Shown one piece after another: positions 62,128-64,000 of a DNA stretch of 64,000 bases. Source of the stretch: Bacillus sp. FJAT-26390 (GTDB lineage: Bacteria > Bacillota > Bacilli > Paenibacillales > Paenibacillaceae); contig NZ_MAQX01000035.1 in assembly GCF_001682865.1 (NCBI RefSeq), positions 248,001 through 312,000 of the forward strand, in the 5' to 3' direction. The position numbers and the translations under genes were made by a program. Below the pieces are notes generated by a model. It worked only from the letters and a program-made list of their open reading frames with translations, was not told the origin of the DNA and ran no database searches. Numbering within the stretch: position 1 is the first letter of the stretch; every line of letters starts with the position of its first letter.

Positions 62128-62140
62128 TCTACTCGGACCC
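62030..62140 (-). promoter_or_regulatory. Leader with competing inverted repeats
   Basis: On the minus strand GGGTCCGA (62140-62133) and AATGGGTC (62094-62087) are each fully complementary to part of TCGGACCCATT (62040-62030). The two pairings exclude one another. The terminator at 61931-61961 follows. This is the layout of a switching leader; no known riboswitch class is recognised. Confidence 0.35.
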
Positions 62141-62157
62141 CCTCAATACCTTTTTGT

Positions 62158-63576
62158 TTAAGTTCCTTTTACGGCTGCAAGCGGCTTGCACTTCGCAACC
62201 ACCTGCGCGAGCCCCGCGCCTACGACGCTCTCAATGATTTGATCAACATCCTTGTATGCCTGCGGCGACTCATCCACCAGCGATTCCATGGAGCGCTGAT
62301 TCACAACGATTTCATCATCCGTACCTACCCGCATCGCGGCGGCTACCTCTTCAACGGATACCAGCTGCTTCGTCGCATTGCGTGAGCGTATGCGCCCTGC
62401 TCCATGACAGATGGAATAATGATTTGCTTTTCCTTCCGGGCTGCCGACCATAATATACGAAGCGGTTCCCATCGAGCCTGGTATAAGCGCAGGATGCCCC
62501 GTACTGCGGTATGGCTCCGGATTGTCCGGATGCCCCGCCGGGAGCGCTCTTGTCGCCCCCTTGCGATGAACGAAGTAGGCTTGCTCATCCTGCTCTTCCT
62601 CCCACGCATAGTTATGCATGAGATCATACAACGTACGCAGCTCGAATTTGGAGCCGAATACATCCTTGCCTGCCTCGCGGACTGCATAAGCGATCAAATG
62701 ACGATTCACGACTGCATAATTGAGCGCGGAGTACATGAGATTCACATAGGTTTGCCCGAGCGGATGGGAAAGCGGCGCGTAAAGCAGCTTGGGATCAGCG
62801 GTGCCGATTCCTTCATGACGCATCATTTTGGCAATATCGGTGCCGCAGTATTGACTGACCGCGCCTCCCCAGGCACGCGAGCCGGAATGAATCATAATGA
62901 CGACCTGGCCGTCGTATAATCCCCACTCCTCTGCGATTTCCCGGTTTTCCTCGGCAATTTCAATCGCTTGAATCTCGACAAAATGATTGCCGCCTCCGAG
63001 CGTGCCAAGCTGGCGATGCGCGCGATGCCATACGACCTCCGGAAACTTATCCAGCACCTCTTCGTCAAAATAAAACTGGCTGCTCTCCACATGGGTTAAG
63101 GAGGTTGCTTTGCGCGGCGTGTACGCATCGGGAATATATTTTTTGGGCAAGCCGTGCAGCCCTTTCTTCACCACATTCTCAAGTCTAATATCCGAGAAAT
63201 GGCCTCTTGCGTGCTCCTCCACCGGCAAATGCTTTTCAATCGCTCTAACCAGCTTCCGGCGCAGCTTTACCTCCTTCAAGTCATCCTTATGGAGACTCGT
63301 GAGCTGTACGCGCATCCCGCAGCCGATATCGCTGCCCACAATCGACGGGGATACGAAGCCGTCGCTCGTATTCCACACCGCAGTTGTGCCAATGCAAGTA
63401 CCTACCCCAACGTGAACGTCCGGCGTATAGCTCATATAAACCTGATTCGGAATTTGCAAATTGTTGTTCGCCATTTCAAACACTTTATAATCTAAGGACG
63501 CGAATAGCTCCGGTCCCGCATAAACATGCACCTGCCCCGAAGGCAGCTGAACTTTCTGATAATAGGTTTCTTTCAT
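62158..63576 (-). CDS. rtcB: RtcB-family RNA ligase
   Basis: The protein is 472 residues, near the usual RtcB length of 400-480. The active site is intact: GSDIGCGM (metal Asp/Cys, about 85-92), GTLGGGNHFVE (Asn/His, about 195-205), IHSGSRAWGG (His about 230) and SICHGAGR (guanylyl-accepting His about 405). It uses GTP and manganese to join 3'-phosphate or 2',3'-cyclic-phosphate ends to 5'-OH ends. The ATG follows AAGGAG, and a leader with terminator lies upstream. It is the first large gene of the RNA-repair island and likely shares control with the RlaP/hen1/pnkp group. Confidence 0.92.
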   Translation of the reverse strand: MKETYYQKVQLPSGQVHVYAGPELFASLDYKVFEMANNNLQIPNQVYMSYTPDVHVGVGTCIGTTAVWNTSDGFVSPSIVGSDIGCGMRVQLTSLHKDDLKEVKLRRKLVRAIEKHLPVEEHARGHFSDIRLENVVKKGLHGLPKKYIPDAYTPRKATSLTHVESSQFYFDEEVLDKFPEVVWHRAHRQLGTLGGGNHFVEIQAIEIAEENREIAEEWGLYDGQVVIMIHSGSRAWGGAVSQYCGTDIAKMMRHEGIGTADPKLLYAPLSHPLGQTYVNLMYSALNYAVVNRHLIAYAVREAGKDVFGSKFELRTLYDLMHNYAWEEEQDEQAYFVHRKGATRALPAGHPDNPEPYRSTGHPALIPGSMGTASYIMVGSPEGKANHYSICHGAGRIRSRNATKQLVSVEEVAAAMRVGTDDEIVVNQRSMESLVDESPQAYKDVDQIIESVVGAGLAQVVAKCKPLAAVKGT

Positions 63577-63607
63577 AAACGTTAAAACTCCTTAAATTCA
63601 AATGAAC

Positions 63608-63645
63608 ACAAAAAAGCCATGGACCCTAATCATGTCCATGGCTTT
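63608..63645 (-). terminator. Terminator in the rtcB leader
   Basis: Stem AAAGCCATGGAC/GTCCATGGCTTT (63613-63624 with 63634-63645) is followed on the minus strand by TTTTTGTG. It lies after a 33-residue ORF and 32 bp before the rtcB ATG, so rtcB may need read-through. Confidence 0.8.
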
Positions 63646-63692
63646 ACTTGCGCCTTTATTTCCTAAACTGTGCAGCTATAGCTTGCAAAATT

Positions 63693-63794
63693 TTAGAAAA
63701 CAGTCACAGGCCCCGCAGAAGCCGATGAAATGGACTTGCTATATGAAGCTGCGTTAAATGCGTTAAATGCTAAATTATGTTCGTGCATGTTCAT
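63693..63794 (-). CDS. 33-residue small ORF before rtcB
   Basis: The ATG at 63794, or a second ATG at 63788 that is better spaced from AAGGGAGG, opens a frame of 33 (or 31) codons. The peptide starts MNMHEHNLAFNAFNAASYSK and ends in a Ser/Ala/Gly-rich SAGPVTVF. It lies about 20 bp downstream of a near-perfect sigma-A promoter and is followed by a terminator. I do not recognise it. It may be a leader peptide controlling rtcB, a small functional protein, or a processed peptide. Confidence 0.5.
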   Translation of the reverse strand: MNMHEHNLAFNAFNAASYSKSISSASAGPVTVF

Positions 63795-63820
63795 CGGCCT
63801 CCCTTCATTTGATTTACATC

Positions 63821-63850
63821 ATAATACGCCCGTCACCCAGCATCTGTCAA
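63821..63850 (-). promoter_or_regulatory. Strong sigma-A promoter of the RNA-repair island
   Basis: On the minus strand TTGACA (63850-63845) is followed after 18 bp by TATTAT (63826-63821). The predicted start site is near 63814, giving a very short leader before the ATG at 63794. Confidence 0.75.
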
Positions 63851-63914
63851 CCTTTTTAGAAATTTTCCAATAATGACTCTGCTGCTTCCGCGCGGCGTAT
63901 TCCCATTTACTCGT

Positions 63915-64000
63915 TTATAATTGATCCAATAAGTTCGCGCGCACCTCTGCTAGCGTAAGATCCCGAATGAGCTTCCCGTCCTCAAATACCACTTCCAGCT
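63915..64000 (-). CDS. C-terminal end of an unidentified protein (partial)
   Basis: A minus-strand frame enters from the right edge and ends at a TAA at 63917-63915, giving 27 residues (LEVVFEDGKLIRDLTLAEVR and a short tail). It lies 64 bp before the -35 of the island promoter. The fragment loosely recalls the C-terminal strand-loop-helix of nicotinate phosphoribosyltransferases, but it is too short to assign. Confidence 0.5.
   Translation of the reverse strand, partial: LEVVFEDGKLIRDLTLAEVRANLLDQL

Noticed and set aside
62017-62140. T-box or other known riboswitch before the RlaP-type gene
   Set aside because: No T-box sequence (GGGTGGTACCGCG-like) or other known aptamer core could be found.

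Overview
The window looks like chromosomal DNA of an endospore-forming, low-to-mid GC Firmicute close to Paenibacillus/Cohnella. The reasons are strong AGGAGG-type ribosome sites, sigma-A promoters, TTGTCGAA boxes identical to the Spo0A '0A box', a DesK/DesR/Des cold-membrane system very like that of Bacillus subtilis, three S-layer-homology (SLH) surface proteins, a copper-amine-oxidase-like stalk domain and a LAL-type LuxR regulator. I see no rRNA, tRNA, CRISPR array, insertion sequence or prophage.

Layout. 1-5.7 kb: a four-gene minus-strand exopolysaccharide operon. It holds a two-domain polysaccharide deacetylase lipoprotein, a TviB/WbpA-like UDP-HexNAc 6-dehydrogenase, a PilZ plus processive GT2 synthase and a membrane-anchored deacetylase-like protein cut by the window edge. 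5.8-7.5 kb: an oxidoreductase and a permuted NlpC/P60-like protein. 7.8-13.4 kb: a compact locus with a class I isoprenoid-synthase-like enzyme, an NHLP-type RiPP precursor and two tandemly duplicated 7TM sensor kinases. The precursor and both kinases have 0A boxes upstream. 13.3-15.5 kb: a YtrA-like GntR/ABC transporter operon. 15.6-18.8 kb: hydrolase/oxidoreductase/Nudix operon, then a nuclease-wHTH protein behind a possible attenuator. 18.8-19.3 kb: a 123-bp tandem repeat. 19.3-32.5 kb: NHL/SLH surface protein and divergent LAL regulator, beta-propeller protein, AAA+/TPR pair, small SLH protein, cephalosporin-C/acetylxylan esterase. 32.6-38.8 kb: pncB, the desR-desK-des cluster with a deletion remnant, and an M29 aminopeptidase. 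39-50 kb: a 2185-residue LTD/metallophosphatase/SLH protein, an orphan solute-binding lipoprotein and a membrane AraC regulator. 50-57 kb: WYL regulator/SDR pair, speD-SDR operon, a small unknown protein and a PAS-GGDEF-EAL-PilZ protein. 57.2-63.8 kb: an RNA-repair island (Pnkp, Hen1, RlaP-type nucleotidyltransferase, RtcB) with small ORFs and paired terminators.

How it fits together. The c-di-GMP enzyme at 54-57 kb and the PilZ synthase at 1-3 kb could belong to one signalling circuit, although they are 50 kb apart. The most unusual locus is the isoprenoid-synthase/NHLP-precursor pair, whose 0A boxes suggest expression linked to stationary phase or sporulation. The RNA-repair island joins two different ligation chemistries: 5'-kinase/2',3'-phosphatase/ATP ligase with Hen1 marking, and RtcB. 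It also carries short ORFs and regulated-looking leaders that are not part of any described system I can name.

All calls come from reading the sequence and remembered family motifs. No database search or alignment was run.
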